NCBI GenBank assembly: GCA_964617875.1
Contig: CAZUAI010000013.1
Coordinates: 21,295-85,294 of the forward strand
Source of the DNA: CAZMVY01 sp964617875
GTDB lineage: Bacteria > Planctomycetota > Phycisphaerae > UBA1845 > PWPN01
DNA length: 64,000 nt
Direction: 5' to 3'
In this document: positions 1 through 8,157 of the stretch, in pieces
Layout of the letters: every line of letters begins with the position of its first letter
Numbering within the stretch: position 1 is the first letter of the stretch
The notes under the pieces: generated by a model
Databases searched by the model: none
What the model was told of the DNA's origin: nothing
What the model saw: only the letters and a program-made list of their open reading frames with translations
Translations under genes and position numbers: made by a program

Positions 1-774
1 GGGAAGTTCACGCCGCCCGACAAGCCCACGCTCAAGGACGAGAACGGCCTGATCGTCTGCGACTACTTCCAGTCGATAAACCGGTTCGACCGCATCCAGT
101 ACCGGGTCACGTTCTTCGCGCCCGACCCCGCGCGGCCGGTGGTCCTGCGGCGGTTCGGCCTCGCATACAGCAACACGCTGAACGACGCCGCCCTGGCGGC
201 GAAGCACCGCAAGGCCGTGGACCCGGGGCCGAAGGACGGATGGGCCCGGCGGCTGCCGGTGCCGTTCCGCAGCCAGAACTGGGAAAGCGACGACATCCGC
301 GGCAAGATCTGCAGCCCCACGTCGCTTGCGATGGTCCTTGAGTACTGGGGCGTGAAGCGGACCACGCTGGAGGTGTGCGCGGCCGTGTACGACCCCGACC
401 ATCGCATGTACGGCAACTGGTGGCGCAACGTGCAGGGGGCGTGGACGTTCGGCGTGCCGGGCTACATCGAACGCTTCGGCGACTGGAACGCGGTCAAGCG
501 GCACATCGCCGAAGGCCGGCCGGTCATCGCCAGCACCCGTGCGGAGAAGGGCCAGCTCCGCCACGCGCCGGACTACCAGTCGCGCGAGGGGCACCTGATT
601 GTCGTCACCGGCTTCGACGCCGACGGCACGGTGCTCATCAACGACCCGGCCAAACGCAAGCCCGAGGACGGCATCGGCCGCTACCACCCGGACGACATGG
701 AGAAGATCTGGTTCGACCGGGGCGGCGTGGGCTACGTGCTCCTCGGCCCGGCCGGCGACGCCGCGAAGCGCTGA
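1..774 (+). CDS. C39-like cysteine peptidase (5' end outside window)
   Basis: The reading frame is open from base 1, so the start lies upstream; 257 residues are visible. The C-terminal ~180 residues match the peptidase C39-like fold. A 'VPFRSQNW' strand is followed by the nucleophile region 'ICSPTSLAMVLEYWG' (Cys followed by SPTS). The catalytic His lies in 'GHLIVVTGFD' and the Asn/Asp in 'INDPA', all in the expected order. The N-terminal part is a beta-rich region without a recognised domain. Papain-like C39 relatives cleave peptides or act as secreted hydrolases; the substrate here is unknown. It ends 44 nt before the MFS gene on the same strand, so the two are probably co-transcribed. The family call is fairly secure; the function is not. 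Confidence 0.75.
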   Translation, partial: GKFTPPDKPTLKDENGLIVCDYFQSINRFDRIQYRVTFFAPDPARPVVLRRFGLAYSNTLNDAALAAKHRKAVDPGPKDGWARRLPVPFRSQNWESDDIRGKICSPTSLAMVLEYWGVKRTTLEVCAAVYDPDHRMYGNWWRNVQGAWTFGVPGYIERFGDWNAVKRHIAEGRPVIASTRAEKGQLRHAPDYQSREGHLIVVTGFDADGTVLINDPAKRKPEDGIGRYHPDDMEKIWFDRGGVGYVLLGPAGDAAKR

Positions 775-818
775 CCCGGCGGCAGACGCCCGCGCCCGGC
801 GCGGCAGGAAATCACCCG

Positions 819-2417
819 ATGGCGAACAGCGCGCAGAACAACGCGTCCGTCGAGGAACGACAGCGGGCGGAAGGCTTTCTCGGCCGCTTTACCGTCCTGA
901 AGGGGGCGCCGCGCGAGCTGTGGATCATCTTCGCCGTCCACCTCGTGGGATATATCTCCTACGCAATCATGAACTGGACGTTCGTCCTGTGGCTCTCGTA
1001 CGACCTGGGCTACAGCGACGCGAAGGCGGGCTTCTGGGTCGCCGGCTGGTCGGCCCTGATGACGCTGATCACCGTCTTCGTCGGCTCGCTGACCGATGCC
1101 ATCGGCGTCCGCAAGGCCCTGCTCCTGAGTCTGTACATCTGCATCGCCACGCGTTTTGTCATGACCTTCACGACCGTGAAATGGCTGGCCCTGGGGTTCG
1201 GCATGCTCCCGGTCGCCCTCGGCGAGGCGCTCGGCACCCCCGCCATGGTTGCCGCCACCCGCCGCTACTCCACCACAGCCCAGCGATCCATTTCCTTCTC
1301 CCTCTTCTACGCCTCGATGAACGTCGGAATCCTGATCTCCACGTTTCTGTTTGACTACATCCGGCGAAAGGTGGGCGAGCCCGTCGGCTGCTTCACGCTG
1401 CCGCTGGTCGGCATCGAACTCACGACCTACCGGACGCTCTTCCTCGTCAGCTTCCTCTTCCAGTGCGCTCTCTTTCCCCTCCTCTACTACGGCATGCGGG
1501 AGGGTGTCGAAGCCGCCGACGAAGACGGCAGGATCGAACCCCGCGAGCCCGGGCGGCCGTATCCGGTCTGCGCCGGTTGCGGCTATAACCTCACAGGCAA
1601 CGTCAGTGGAACGTGTCCCGAGTGCGGCCTTGCCGTGGGACACAAGCCCGATCCCGGTGCCTGGAACGCATTGATGACCACCTTGCCCGACACCCTGCGC
1701 GAAACCGTCCGCATCTTCGCCGGCCTGTGGCGCCAGCCCGGCTTCTACAAGTTCCTCTGCTTCCTCACGCTGGCCGCGTTCATGCGCCTGATCTTCGTCC
1801 ACATGAACTACACGTACCCCAAGTTCGGCATCCGCGAGCTGGGCCCGGGCGCCCCGGTGGGAAGCCTCTACGCCATCAACGCCTTCCTGATCATCGTCCT
1901 CGTCCCCCTGGTCGGCGCCCTTTCGCAGAAAGTCACCGCCTATCAGATGGTCACCGTCGGCAGCATCATCGGCGCCGGGTCCGTGTTCATCATGGCGCTG
2001 CCGACGGACTGGTTCCAGGGTCTCGCAAACGGCTGGCTGGGCCACCGGATCGGCCACGGCTATCTTCGCCTCGAGGGAGATGTCAACCCCTGGTACATCA
2101 TGATCTTCTTCTACATCATCCTGCTCTCGGTGGGCGAAGCGATCTACTCGCCCCGGCTCTACGAGTACGCCGCCGCCATCGCGCCGAAGGGCCAGGAAGG
2201 CTCCTACATGTCGCTCTCGTATCTGCCGTTCTTCCTCGCGAAGCTCAGCGTGGCGACGTTCTCCGGCGTGCTGCTCGCCCGGTACTGCCCGGAGACCGGC
2301 CCGCGAAACTCGCAGATGCTCTGGCTCATCATCGCCCTGACGACCGCCATCTGCCCCGTCGGCCTCATCGCCCTGCGACGTGTCATCCGCGTCCGCGAGG
2401 CCGGCCGCGACGAGTGA
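819..2417 (+). CDS. MFS transporter with embedded zinc ribbon
   Basis: A 532-residue polytopic membrane protein of the major facilitator superfamily. Hydrophobic helices begin at 'LWIIFAVHLVGYISYAIMNW', and 'GSLTDAIGVRKALLLS' is the typical motif A loop between helices 2 and 3. The length and paired six-helix arrangement resemble peptide/POT-like carriers. The central cytoplasmic loop contains a four-cysteine zinc ribbon (C251-x2-C254-x11-C266-x2-C269, 'CAGCGYNLTG...CPECG'), a signature common in Phycisphaerae proteins but odd in a transporter. The ATG at 819 is preceded by 'CAGGAA' and keeps only a short cytoplasmic N-terminus; the frame upstream of it overlaps the peptidase gene. Substrate unknown; co-transcription with the C39-like peptidase could hint at peptide uptake, which is inference. 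Confidence 0.8.
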   Translation: MANSAQNNASVEERQRAEGFLGRFTVLKGAPRELWIIFAVHLVGYISYAIMNWTFVLWLSYDLGYSDAKAGFWVAGWSALMTLITVFVGSLTDAIGVRKALLLSLYICIATRFVMTFTTVKWLALGFGMLPVALGEALGTPAMVAATRRYSTTAQRSISFSLFYASMNVGILISTFLFDYIRRKVGEPVGCFTLPLVGIELTTYRTLFLVSFLFQCALFPLLYYGMREGVEAADEDGRIEPREPGRPYPVCAGCGYNLTGNVSGTCPECGLAVGHKPDPGAWNALMTTLPDTLRETVRIFAGLWRQPGFYKFLCFLTLAAFMRLIFVHMNYTYPKFGIRELGPGAPVGSLYAINAFLIIVLVPLVGALSQKVTAYQMVTVGSIIGAGSVFIMALPTDWFQGLANGWLGHRIGHGYLRLEGDVNPWYIMIFFYIILLSVGEAIYSPRLYEYAAAIAPKGQEGSYMSLSYLPFFLAKLSVATFSGVLLARYCPETGPRNSQMLWLIIALTTAICPVGLIALRRVIRVREAGRDE

Positions 2418-2467
2418 GCCTCGGGGGCGGCGATCCACGCGGGCCGTCCGGCAGACCTCGAACGGCC

Positions 2468-4621
2468 CTACCGAGAGGAACGAACGTCCAGCGCCCTCGT
2501 CACGAACGCCCAGAGGTCCGCTTGCGCTTCGATCAGCTTGGTCGTCGGCGTGCCGGCGCCGTGGCCGGCGCGCGTCTCGACGCGGATCAGCACCGGGTTC
2601 GGTCCCGCCTGCGCCGCCTGCAGCGCGGCGGCGAACTTGAAGCTGTGTGCCGGCACGACGCGGTCGTCGTGGTCCGCCGTCATCAGCAGCGTCGCGGGGT
2701 ACTTCGTCCCGGGGCGGATGTTGTGCAGCGGGCTGTAGGCCCGGAGCACGGGGAACATCTCCGGGTCGTCCGGGCTGCCGTAGTCCGACGTCCATGCCCA
2801 GCCGATCGTGTACTTGTGGAAACGGAGCATGTCGAGCACGCCGACCTGCGCCACCGCCGCGCCGAACAGGTCCGGCCGCTGCGTGATGCACGCACCCACG
2901 AGCAGCCCCCCGTTGCTCCCGCCGCCGATCGCGAGCCGCCCGGTCCGCGTGTAGCGGTTGGCGATGAGCCACTCGCCCGCCGCGATGAAATCGTCGAAGA
3001 CGTTCTGCTTGTTCTTCAGCCGGCCGCCGTCGTGCCACGCCTTGCCGTACTCCCCGCCGCCGCGAAGGTTGGCCACGGCAAACACGCCCCCCATCTCCAT
3101 CCACACGAGGCCGCCGACGGAGAAGTACGGCGTGAGCGGGATGTTGAAGCCCCCGTAGCCGTAGAGGTACGTCGGGTTGTCGCCGTCGAGCGCGAGTCCC
3201 TTGCGGTGCGTGATGAACATCGGCACGCGCGTGCCGTCCTTCGACGGGTAGAACACCTGCTTCGTCTCGAACGCGGCGGAGTCGAAATCGACGCGCGGCT
3301 TGCGGAAGACCGTGCTCCCGCCCGTCCTCGTGTCGTGCCGGTAGATCGTCGCCGGCGTGCTGAAGCCCGTGAACGAGTAGAACGTCTCCGGATCGCCGCG
3401 ACGGCCCTGGAACCCGTCCACGCTGCCGATGCCGGGAAGCTCGACCTCGCGGATGGGGCGGCCGTCGAGATCGAACGTCCGGACCTGCGAGCGGGCGTCC
3501 TTCATGTAGACGGCGACGAGCGCCTCGCCGACCACGCCGGCGGACTCCAGCGTCTCCGCCGCCTGGGGAATGACTTCCTTCCAGTTCGCCCGCTGCGGCG
3601 ATCGCGTGTCGATGCGGATGATGCGGCCGCGCGGGGCGTCCAGGTCGGTGAAAAACGAGAAGACCGGACCGTCGTTGTCGAGAAACCGGTATTCGGCGTC
3701 ATAGTCGTCGAGCAGTTTCACGACCTCGCCGCCGCCGGCCTCCAGATCGATGTAGTACACCCGGTTCTTCGGGTCCGTGCCCTGCTCGACGCTGATGATG
3801 ACATACCGTCCGTCGTCCGTCACCTGCGCGTGAAAGCCCCATTCCTTCTGGTCGGGCCGATGGTAGATCAGTGCATCCTCGCTCTGCGGCGTGCCGAGGC
3901 GGTGGTAGTAGAGCTTCTGGAAGTAATTGACCGATTCGAGCTTGCGCGGATCGGCCGGCTCGTCGTAGCGGCTGTAGTAGAAGCCGAGCCCGTCCTTCGT
4001 CCACGACGCCCCCGAGAACTTGATCCACTTCAGGTGGTCGGGCCGGTCCTGGGCCGTGTCCACGTCGCGGACCCGGTACTCGACCCAGTCCGAGCCCGCC
4101 GTCGCGAGCCCGTACGCCAGCCGCTTGCCGTCCTCGCTGACGGCCGTGCCGGCCAGCGCGACCGTGCCGTCCTTCGAAAGCTCGTTCGGATCGAGCAGCA
4201 CGCGCGGCTCGGCGTCGAGCGCATCGGCCACGTACAACACCGCCTGGTTCTGCAGCCCGTCGTTCTTCGTGAAGAAATACCGCCCGCCCTTCTTGTAGGG
4301 GATGCCGTACCGCTCGTGGTTCCACAACTGCGTCAGCCGCGCGCGGATCGCCTCGCGGGCGGGGATTTCCGCCAGGTAGCCGAACGTCAGCTTGTTCTCG
4401 GCCTCGATCCACGCCTTCAGCTCCGGCGAATCGAGGTCCTCCATCCACCGGTACGGGTCCGCCACACGCACGCCGTGCAGCGTCTCCACCACGTCCGAGA
4501 CCCGCGCCTTGGGGTACTCCATCGGCGCGCCGGGGCTCTTCCGCGCGGCCGTACACCCGCTCCAGACAAGGAGCGAACTCGTCACGATCACGAATGACAG
4601 CATCCAGGGTATCTTGCGCAT
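2468..4621 (-). CDS. Prolyl oligopeptidase family (S9A) lipoprotein
   Basis: A 717-residue serine peptidase of family S9A, which cleaves short peptides after proline. The N-terminus 'MRKIPWMLSFVIVTSSLLVW' ends in the lipobox 'WSGC', so it is probably a lipid-anchored periplasmic enzyme. The propeller begins at 'YPKARVSDVVETLHGVRVAD' with the family's 'DPYRWMED'. The alpha/beta hydrolase domain carries nucleophile Ser569 in 'GGGSNGGLLVGA', Asp in 'TADHDDRVVP' and His in 'RAGHGAG'. Length is normal for the family. The ATG at 4621 gives a clean signal peptide; a 12-residue longer frame exists but overlaps the promoter. The start sits 6 nt downstream of a GATAAT -10 box and has no Shine-Dalgarno, suggesting a leaderless mRNA. 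It converges on the MFS gene with a 50-nt gap. Confidence 0.9.
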   Translation of the reverse strand: MRKIPWMLSFVIVTSSLLVWSGCTAARKSPGAPMEYPKARVSDVVETLHGVRVADPYRWMEDLDSPELKAWIEAENKLTFGYLAEIPAREAIRARLTQLWNHERYGIPYKKGGRYFFTKNDGLQNQAVLYVADALDAEPRVLLDPNELSKDGTVALAGTAVSEDGKRLAYGLATAGSDWVEYRVRDVDTAQDRPDHLKWIKFSGASWTKDGLGFYYSRYDEPADPRKLESVNYFQKLYYHRLGTPQSEDALIYHRPDQKEWGFHAQVTDDGRYVIISVEQGTDPKNRVYYIDLEAGGGEVVKLLDDYDAEYRFLDNDGPVFSFFTDLDAPRGRIIRIDTRSPQRANWKEVIPQAAETLESAGVVGEALVAVYMKDARSQVRTFDLDGRPIREVELPGIGSVDGFQGRRGDPETFYSFTGFSTPATIYRHDTRTGGSTVFRKPRVDFDSAAFETKQVFYPSKDGTRVPMFITHRKGLALDGDNPTYLYGYGGFNIPLTPYFSVGGLVWMEMGGVFAVANLRGGGEYGKAWHDGGRLKNKQNVFDDFIAAGEWLIANRYTRTGRLAIGGGSNGGLLVGACITQRPDLFGAAVAQVGVLDMLRFHKYTIGWAWTSDYGSPDDPEMFPVLRAYSPLHNIRPGTKYPATLLMTADHDDRVVPAHSFKFAAALQAAQAGPNPVLIRVETRAGHGAGTPTTKLIEAQADLWAFVTRALDVRSSR

Positions 4622-4627
4622 GGCCGG

Positions 4628-4657
4628 ATTATCGGGCCGCCCCCGGCCGCTGTGCAA
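4628..4657 (-). promoter_or_regulatory. Promoter of the S9 peptidase gene
   Basis: On the minus strand a -35 box TTGCAC (4652-4657), an 18-nt spacer and a -10 box GATAAT (4628-4633) are followed by exactly 6 nt and then the ATG at 4621. Transcription would therefore start at or next to the A of the start codon. Assigned by consensus only. Confidence 0.5.
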
Positions 4658-4659
4658 CG

Positions 4660-4785
4660 CCCGACCGCGACGGCCGGCGTACCGTCCTGGTCGTCGGGGG
4701 CGATCCCACAGGCGCGCTGTGCGGTGCGTACCGGTTCATCGAGCGCCTGGGTGTGCGATTCTATCTGCACGGCGACGTTTCCCCC
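4660..4785 (+). pseudogene. Remnant of an alpha-glucuronidase/DUF4838-type N-terminal domain
   Basis: This stretch translates in one frame to 'TVLVVGGDPTGALCGAYRF' followed by 'IERLGVRFYLHGDV'. That pattern (strand, GGxPxG, helix with Y-RFIERLGVRFY) is the conserved N-terminal block that precedes the catalytic domain in alpha-glucuronidase (GH67/GH115-like) and DUF4838 proteins. Only about 42 residues are recognisable. There is no start codon with a ribosome site, and the similarity ends abruptly where the dispersed repeat array begins at about 4798. It overlaps the S9 promoter on the opposite strand. It looks like the stub of a gene destroyed by repeat insertion or deletion; the family match is read by eye. 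Confidence 0.45.
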
Positions 4786-4797
4786 CGGCGGCGCCGC

Positions 4798-4999
4798 TGC
4801 AGGCACGTCGGGCACGGTCGCCGCCCGCGCCAGCGGGCAAGACTGCAGGCACGTAGGGCACGGTCGCCGCCCGCGCAAGCAGGTAGGGCATGGTCGCCGC
4901 CCGCGCCAGCGGGCAAGACCTGCCGCCTCGGGCTGAACAAGCCGCGAAGCGGCGACGGTCTGTAGCCCAGGGCGTAAGCCCTGCGGTCACAGACGCCGC
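4798..4999. repeat. Dispersed repeat array, copy A
   Basis: Tandem units of about 30 bp beginning CACGTAGGGCACGGTCG or CACGTCGGGCACGGTCG, each continuing CCGCCCGCGCCAG or close variants. They are followed by the tail CGGGCAAGACCTGCCGC, then 'AAGCCGCGAAGCGGCGACGG' and the small hairpin CAGGGCgtaaGCCCTG (within 4965-4985). The same units and tail recur at 8.97-9.15 kb and 16.17-16.44 kb, and in part at 20.83 kb. Confidence 0.8.
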
Positions 5000-5009
5000 A
5001 CGCAGGCAG

Positions 5010-5106
5010 GGGGTCAGGAACCTTTCTTGCCCTGGGCTGAACGCGTCGGGGCGGTCACTTCCCGTGAACACGGGGTTCTGCCTGTCCGGCAAGGGTTCCT
5101 GACCCC
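5010..5106. mobile_element. MITE-like element with terminal inverted repeats
   Basis: Bases 5010-5031 (GGGGTCAGGAACC...CTTGCC) and 5088-5106 (GGCAAGGGTTCCTGACCCC) are near-perfect inverted repeats flanking about 56 bp with no coding capacity. The GGGGTCAGG terminal motif resembles short palindromic elements that are often mobilised by IS200-like or REP-associated transposases; that link is from general knowledge. No transposase lies nearby. Confidence 0.5.
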
Positions 5107-5204
5107 GTTCGCACATACGGCCATGCGCCCTTCGGCCCCCCCCTATGGACTTCCCGGCGGCAACTCATAAAATAGCATGACTCCGCCAGCGTCCCGCCGG
5201 AGCG

Positions 5205-6140
5205 ATGAAGCGTATGCGCTGTCCATGCCGCTTTTTCACGGGGTTCGTCGCCGCCATCGCCGTACTCGTTGCGGCGGAGACGGCGTGGGGCTGGGGCCCG
5301 GCCACGCATGTGAAGCTGGCCTGCGACATTCTCGGCCGTCTCGATCTCCTCGGGACGGCGCTCGCCGCCCTGCTCGCCCGGCATGCCAGGGACTTCGTCT
5401 TCGGCGCCATTGCCGCCGATGTGGTGTTCGCCAAACGCCTGAGCCGTGTCAAGCAGTCCTGCCACCAGTGGCCGACCGCGTTTGCGATCCTCGACGGCGC
5501 GCCCAACGACTCCGTGCGGGCGTTCGCGCACGGATACCTCGCGCACCTCGCGGCCGACACCGTCGCTCACAACAAGTTCCTGCCGCGCCAGATGACCGTC
5601 ACACGCAGCACCATGTCATTCGGTCACATCTACTGGGAGGCCCGCGCCGACTCCACGATCGGGATGCACTACTGGGAGCGCCTGCGCGAGACGATCGACG
5701 CGGACTTCGAGCAGCACGAACGCGTCCTCGCCCAGAAGCTCACCGACACGCTTCTCCCGTTCCAGTGGAACCGCGCGATCTTCCACCAGCTCAACGCCAT
5801 GCTGAGCCACAAAGGGTGGCTCCGCACCATGGATGCCTGGTATCACCGTTCGCGATGGGAACTGCCCGACGACCTGCTGGCCGAGTACCGGCTGGAGTGC
5901 GTCGACCGGGGGCTGGACATCCTGTCCCGCGGTCCGCTCTCGCCCGTGACGCACGAGGATCCCAACGGCACGGCGGCCATCGGTCATACGCGCGAGCGCC
6001 GCAGGCTCCACCGACAGATGGCCCGCGCAGGCATTCTGCACCCGCACGTGCTCCAGGAGGCAACGGCCCGGCACATCCCCATCATCGGCGAACGAAACGG
6101 GATCAACGCCTCCGAGCCGGACCGCGCCGAACCGCGCTGA
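5205..6140 (+). CDS. Zinc-dependent phospholipase C-like protein
   Basis: A 311-residue protein of the zinc-dependent phospholipase C family (hydrolysis of phospholipid headgroups, or an unknown phosphodiester). A signal peptide ('FFTGFVAAIAVLVAAETAWG') is followed directly by 'WGPATHVKLA', where the mature N-terminal Trp and first His are typical zinc ligands. Further ligand-rich blocks are 'GAIAADVV' and 'AHGYLAHLAADTVAHNKF'. The C-terminal half is alpha-helical and less conserved. A GGAG lies just upstream of the ATG at 5205; an in-frame ATG at 5214 is an alternative. A TAAAAT box at 5168-5173 could be its -10. It faces the minus-strand DUF6941-like gene tail to tail with a 30-nt gap. Confidence 0.7.
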   Translation: MKRMRCPCRFFTGFVAAIAVLVAAETAWGWGPATHVKLACDILGRLDLLGTALAALLARHARDFVFGAIAADVVFAKRLSRVKQSCHQWPTAFAILDGAPNDSVRAFAHGYLAHLAADTVAHNKFLPRQMTVTRSTMSFGHIYWEARADSTIGMHYWERLRETIDADFEQHERVLAQKLTDTLLPFQWNRAIFHQLNAMLSHKGWLRTMDAWYHRSRWELPDDLLAEYRLECVDRGLDILSRGPLSPVTHEDPNGTAAIGHTRERRRLHRQMARAGILHPHVLQEATARHIPIIGERNGINASEPDRAEPR

Positions 6141-6170
6141 GGACGGGCCGGTCGCACGGCGTCGGGCCGG

Positions 6171-6608
6171 TTACGCGCCCTGCACGGGCGGCGCCTGCCG
6201 CAGTTGGCACACCGCAAAGGTACGGCTTCCGAGCCACTGGTCGTCGGCGAACAGGGCCACCTCGTAGCGGCCCCACTGCGGGAACGAGACCTGCGGCAGT
6301 CGGAAGTTCAGCTCGACGACCTGTTGGGGATCCTGGAACATCAATGGGCCTTCCGCCTGGAAGACCGCCGTTTCCGTTTCGAGGTGCCGCACCACAATGC
6401 GGCTCCGGTACTCGCCTCGCCCGTCCGTGAGCGCCGCGTAAAGATGCATACTGGACGCCAGCGTCACCGGCAGATTGACGCCGTGGATGGCGCTGAATAC
6501 GCCGATCAGTGACAGCTTCTTCGTCAGCTCGTCGCGGATGATGAGGTCGCAGATCACGACCGCGAGAAGCACTGGCGGCGGCTTTGCCCCGGTCGGGCCG
6601 GACTCCAT
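6171..6608 (-). CDS. DUF6941-like protein
   Basis: A 145-residue soluble protein of unknown function. The sequence runs 'VVICDLIIRDELTKKLSLIG', 'VFSAIHGVNLPV', 'LYAALTDGRGEYRSRI' and 'VELNFRLPQVSFPQWGRYEV', the layout of the DUF6941 family, a small beta-sandwich-like protein common in planctomycetes. The ATG at 6608 follows 'GCGAGGTGTGCGC' with good ribosome-site spacing; a GTG two codons upstream is less likely. The DUF2617-like gene is just upstream on the same strand (39-nt gap), so they may share a transcript. Function unknown. Confidence 0.65.
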   Translation of the reverse strand: MESGPTGAKPPPVLLAVVICDLIIRDELTKKLSLIGVFSAIHGVNLPVTLASSMHLYAALTDGRGEYRSRIVVRHLETETAVFQAEGPLMFQDPQQVVELNFRLPQVSFPQWGRYEVALFADDQWLGSRTFAVCQLRQAPPVQGA

Positions 6609-6647
6609 GCGCACACCTCGCCGACGTTGGGGTATCTCGGCTCGGCG

Positions 6648-7208
6648 TCAGCGCGCGGCCGTGCGCGAGGCCCGAGCAGGCGTCTTGGCCTTGGGAACCG
6701 GTCCGATCTCGATGATCGACTGGGTCTTCAGGATCGTGCAGTCCGCCGGAAAGGCGTGGTACGACTGCACGTGCAGCTCGCTGTCACGGACCTCGTAGTC
6801 CAGGAACGAGAACGGCTCCGGGCCGTTGTCCGCCCAGTCGTGGAACGGAAGGAAGATCCCCCGCGTCGATCCGTACCGCACCAGATCCCGGTGCGTCGCG
6901 TTGAACAGGTTCGGCGAGAGCTTCTCAATCTGCGAGGAGAGAATGTAGCGCACGCCGTCCTCGAAATCCTCGACCTGATCCCGCTCGCCGCGGAACCGGA
7001 AGGTCAGCGCGCAGCCCGCCTGCGGCAGCAGCTCCTGGTCGTCCGCCGTCAATTCGGTGAGAACGCGATCGCCCGCCTGAACCGCCACCGCGTGGGTGAG
7101 GCCCATGATCCAGAACGTCGCCTCGTAACGGCGCGCGCTGACACGCCGCTCCTGATGAATGTGAAAGAGTTCCGGGTGAATCTGGCGACGATACAGGAAA
7201 AACTGCAT
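6648..7208 (-). CDS. DUF2617-like protein
   Basis: About 186 residues from 'MQFFLYRRQIHPELF'. The pattern 'RRQIHPELFHIHQERRVSA', 'FRFRGERDQ', 'PNLFNATHRDL' and 'SELHVQSYHAFP...ILKTQS' matches the DUF2617 family, conserved in planctomycetes and without a known role. The start is uncertain. The ATG at 7208 has no clear ribosome site, while a GTG at 7244 follows 'AAGGCAGG' and would add 12 residues; an even longer frame reaches 7334. The promoter at 7422-7450 lies well upstream and leaves a leader of about 170-200 nt. A Lys/Ala-rich C-terminal tail ends the protein. Confidence 0.65.
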   Translation of the reverse strand: MQFFLYRRQIHPELFHIHQERRVSARRYEATFWIMGLTHAVAVQAGDRVLTELTADDQELLPQAGCALTFRFRGERDQVEDFEDGVRYILSSQIEKLSPNLFNATHRDLVRYGSTRGIFLPFHDWADNGPEPFSFLDYEVRDSELHVQSYHAFPADCTILKTQSIIEIGPVPKAKTPARASRTAAR

Positions 7209-7421
7209 GTCGCCAACTCGCTGCAATGTCTGACCAAGTTCCACGTTGCCTGCCTTTACCGAAACAAAAACTACGCCTGTGCATACACAGACACAGGCGA
7301 CCTGGACGGAGCTTCGATCGCCTCCGCCGGCCACGAGTGAACCCGCCGCTGCATCGCTATCTTAGGAAACCGTACCGTACCGTTCCGTGGCGGACTACGC
7401 GGGGTTCTCCTGACAACGCCC

Positions 7422-7450
7422 ATTATAAACCAGGCCGCCGGCAACAACAA
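7422..7450 (-). promoter_or_regulatory. Promoter upstream of the DUF2617-like gene
   Basis: Minus strand: TTGTTG (7445-7450), 17-nt spacer, perfect TATAAT (7422-7427). It sits only 2 nt beyond the end of the lexA terminator and would start transcription near 7415, making the DUF2617/DUF6941 pair independent of lexA. Confidence 0.6.
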
Positions 7451-7451
7451 G

Positions 7452-7475
7452 AAAAATCCGGTCGTTTTCCCGGAT
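7452..7475 (-). terminator. Rho-independent terminator of lexA
   Basis: Read on the minus strand: ATCCGG, an 8-nt loop, CCGGAT, then TTTTTC. The 6-bp GC-rich stem (7470-7475 with 7456-7461) followed by five T lies about 55 nt downstream of the lexA stop codon. Confidence 0.65.
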
Positions 7476-7530
7476 AATCTTAGCCGTCCACTAACCTTAT
7501 ACGATCGGCAGGGCCATAAGTTTCGCTCGA

Positions 7531-8157
7531 TCAAAGTCTTCGCAGTACGCCGATAACCACGCCCTGGACTTGCACATGATCTACATAGATAGGTTCAAAC
7601 TGTGGGTTTGCCGGCTGTAAGCGAATTCGGCCACCTTCGCGGTATATTTTTTTCAGTGTCGCCTCGCCATCCTCGAGTAGCGCGACGACCGTCTCGCCAT
7701 CCCGGGCCGTTTCCCGCTGTTCCACGACCACATAGTCGCCGTCGCGGATCTGCTCATCGATCATGCTGTCGCCCTGGACCTGGAGAACGAAAGTGCGGCC
7801 GCCAGTGGCGAAGACTAATTCAAGATCCACGACGTCCGGAGTTTCGACGGCCTCGATGGGTCGGCCCGCCGCGATCCGGCCGACGATCGGGAGCCGGCTG
7901 GGCGACTCATCCGGAAACACCGCAGCGGGCGTGATTTCCAAAGAGCGAACCCTGTGCGGAGAACGCCGCAGGAGTCCCTTTTCGATGAGCGCCTCGACGT
8001 GGCCGAAGATGGTGACCTTTGTGACGCGAAAGGCGTCGGCGAGTTCCTGCATCGTCGGGGAAAAGCCGTGCTTCCGCTGGTAATCCCGGATGACGGTGAG
8101 GATCTCCATTTGCCGCGGCGTCAGCCGTACTCCACCCGGGATGTTCGATTCCGACAC
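7531..8157 (-). CDS. lexA: LexA repressor
   Basis: A 208-residue SOS transcriptional repressor and self-cleaving serine peptidase. The N-terminal winged helix is 'LTPRQMEILTVIRDYQRKHG' with recognition region 'RVTKVTIFGHVEALIEKGLL'. The cleavage site is Ala97-Gly98 in 'VGRIAAGRPIE'. The catalytic dyad is Ser131 in 'VQGDSMIDEQIRDGD' and Lys169 in 'GEATLKKIY'. The start is the GTG at 8157, because 'AAGGAG' lies 8 nt upstream on the minus strand; the longer frame from 8229 lacks a ribosome site. It has its own terminator and a consensus promoter 440 nt upstream, leaving an unusually long leader. No recA, imuB or dnaE2 is next to it. Confidence 0.95.
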   Translation of the reverse strand: MSESNIPGGVRLTPRQMEILTVIRDYQRKHGFSPTMQELADAFRVTKVTIFGHVEALIEKGLLRRSPHRVRSLEITPAAVFPDESPSRLPIVGRIAAGRPIEAVETPDVVDLELVFATGGRTFVLQVQGDSMIDEQIRDGDYVVVEQRETARDGETVVALLEDGEATLKKIYREGGRIRLQPANPQFEPIYVDHVQVQGVVIGVLRRL

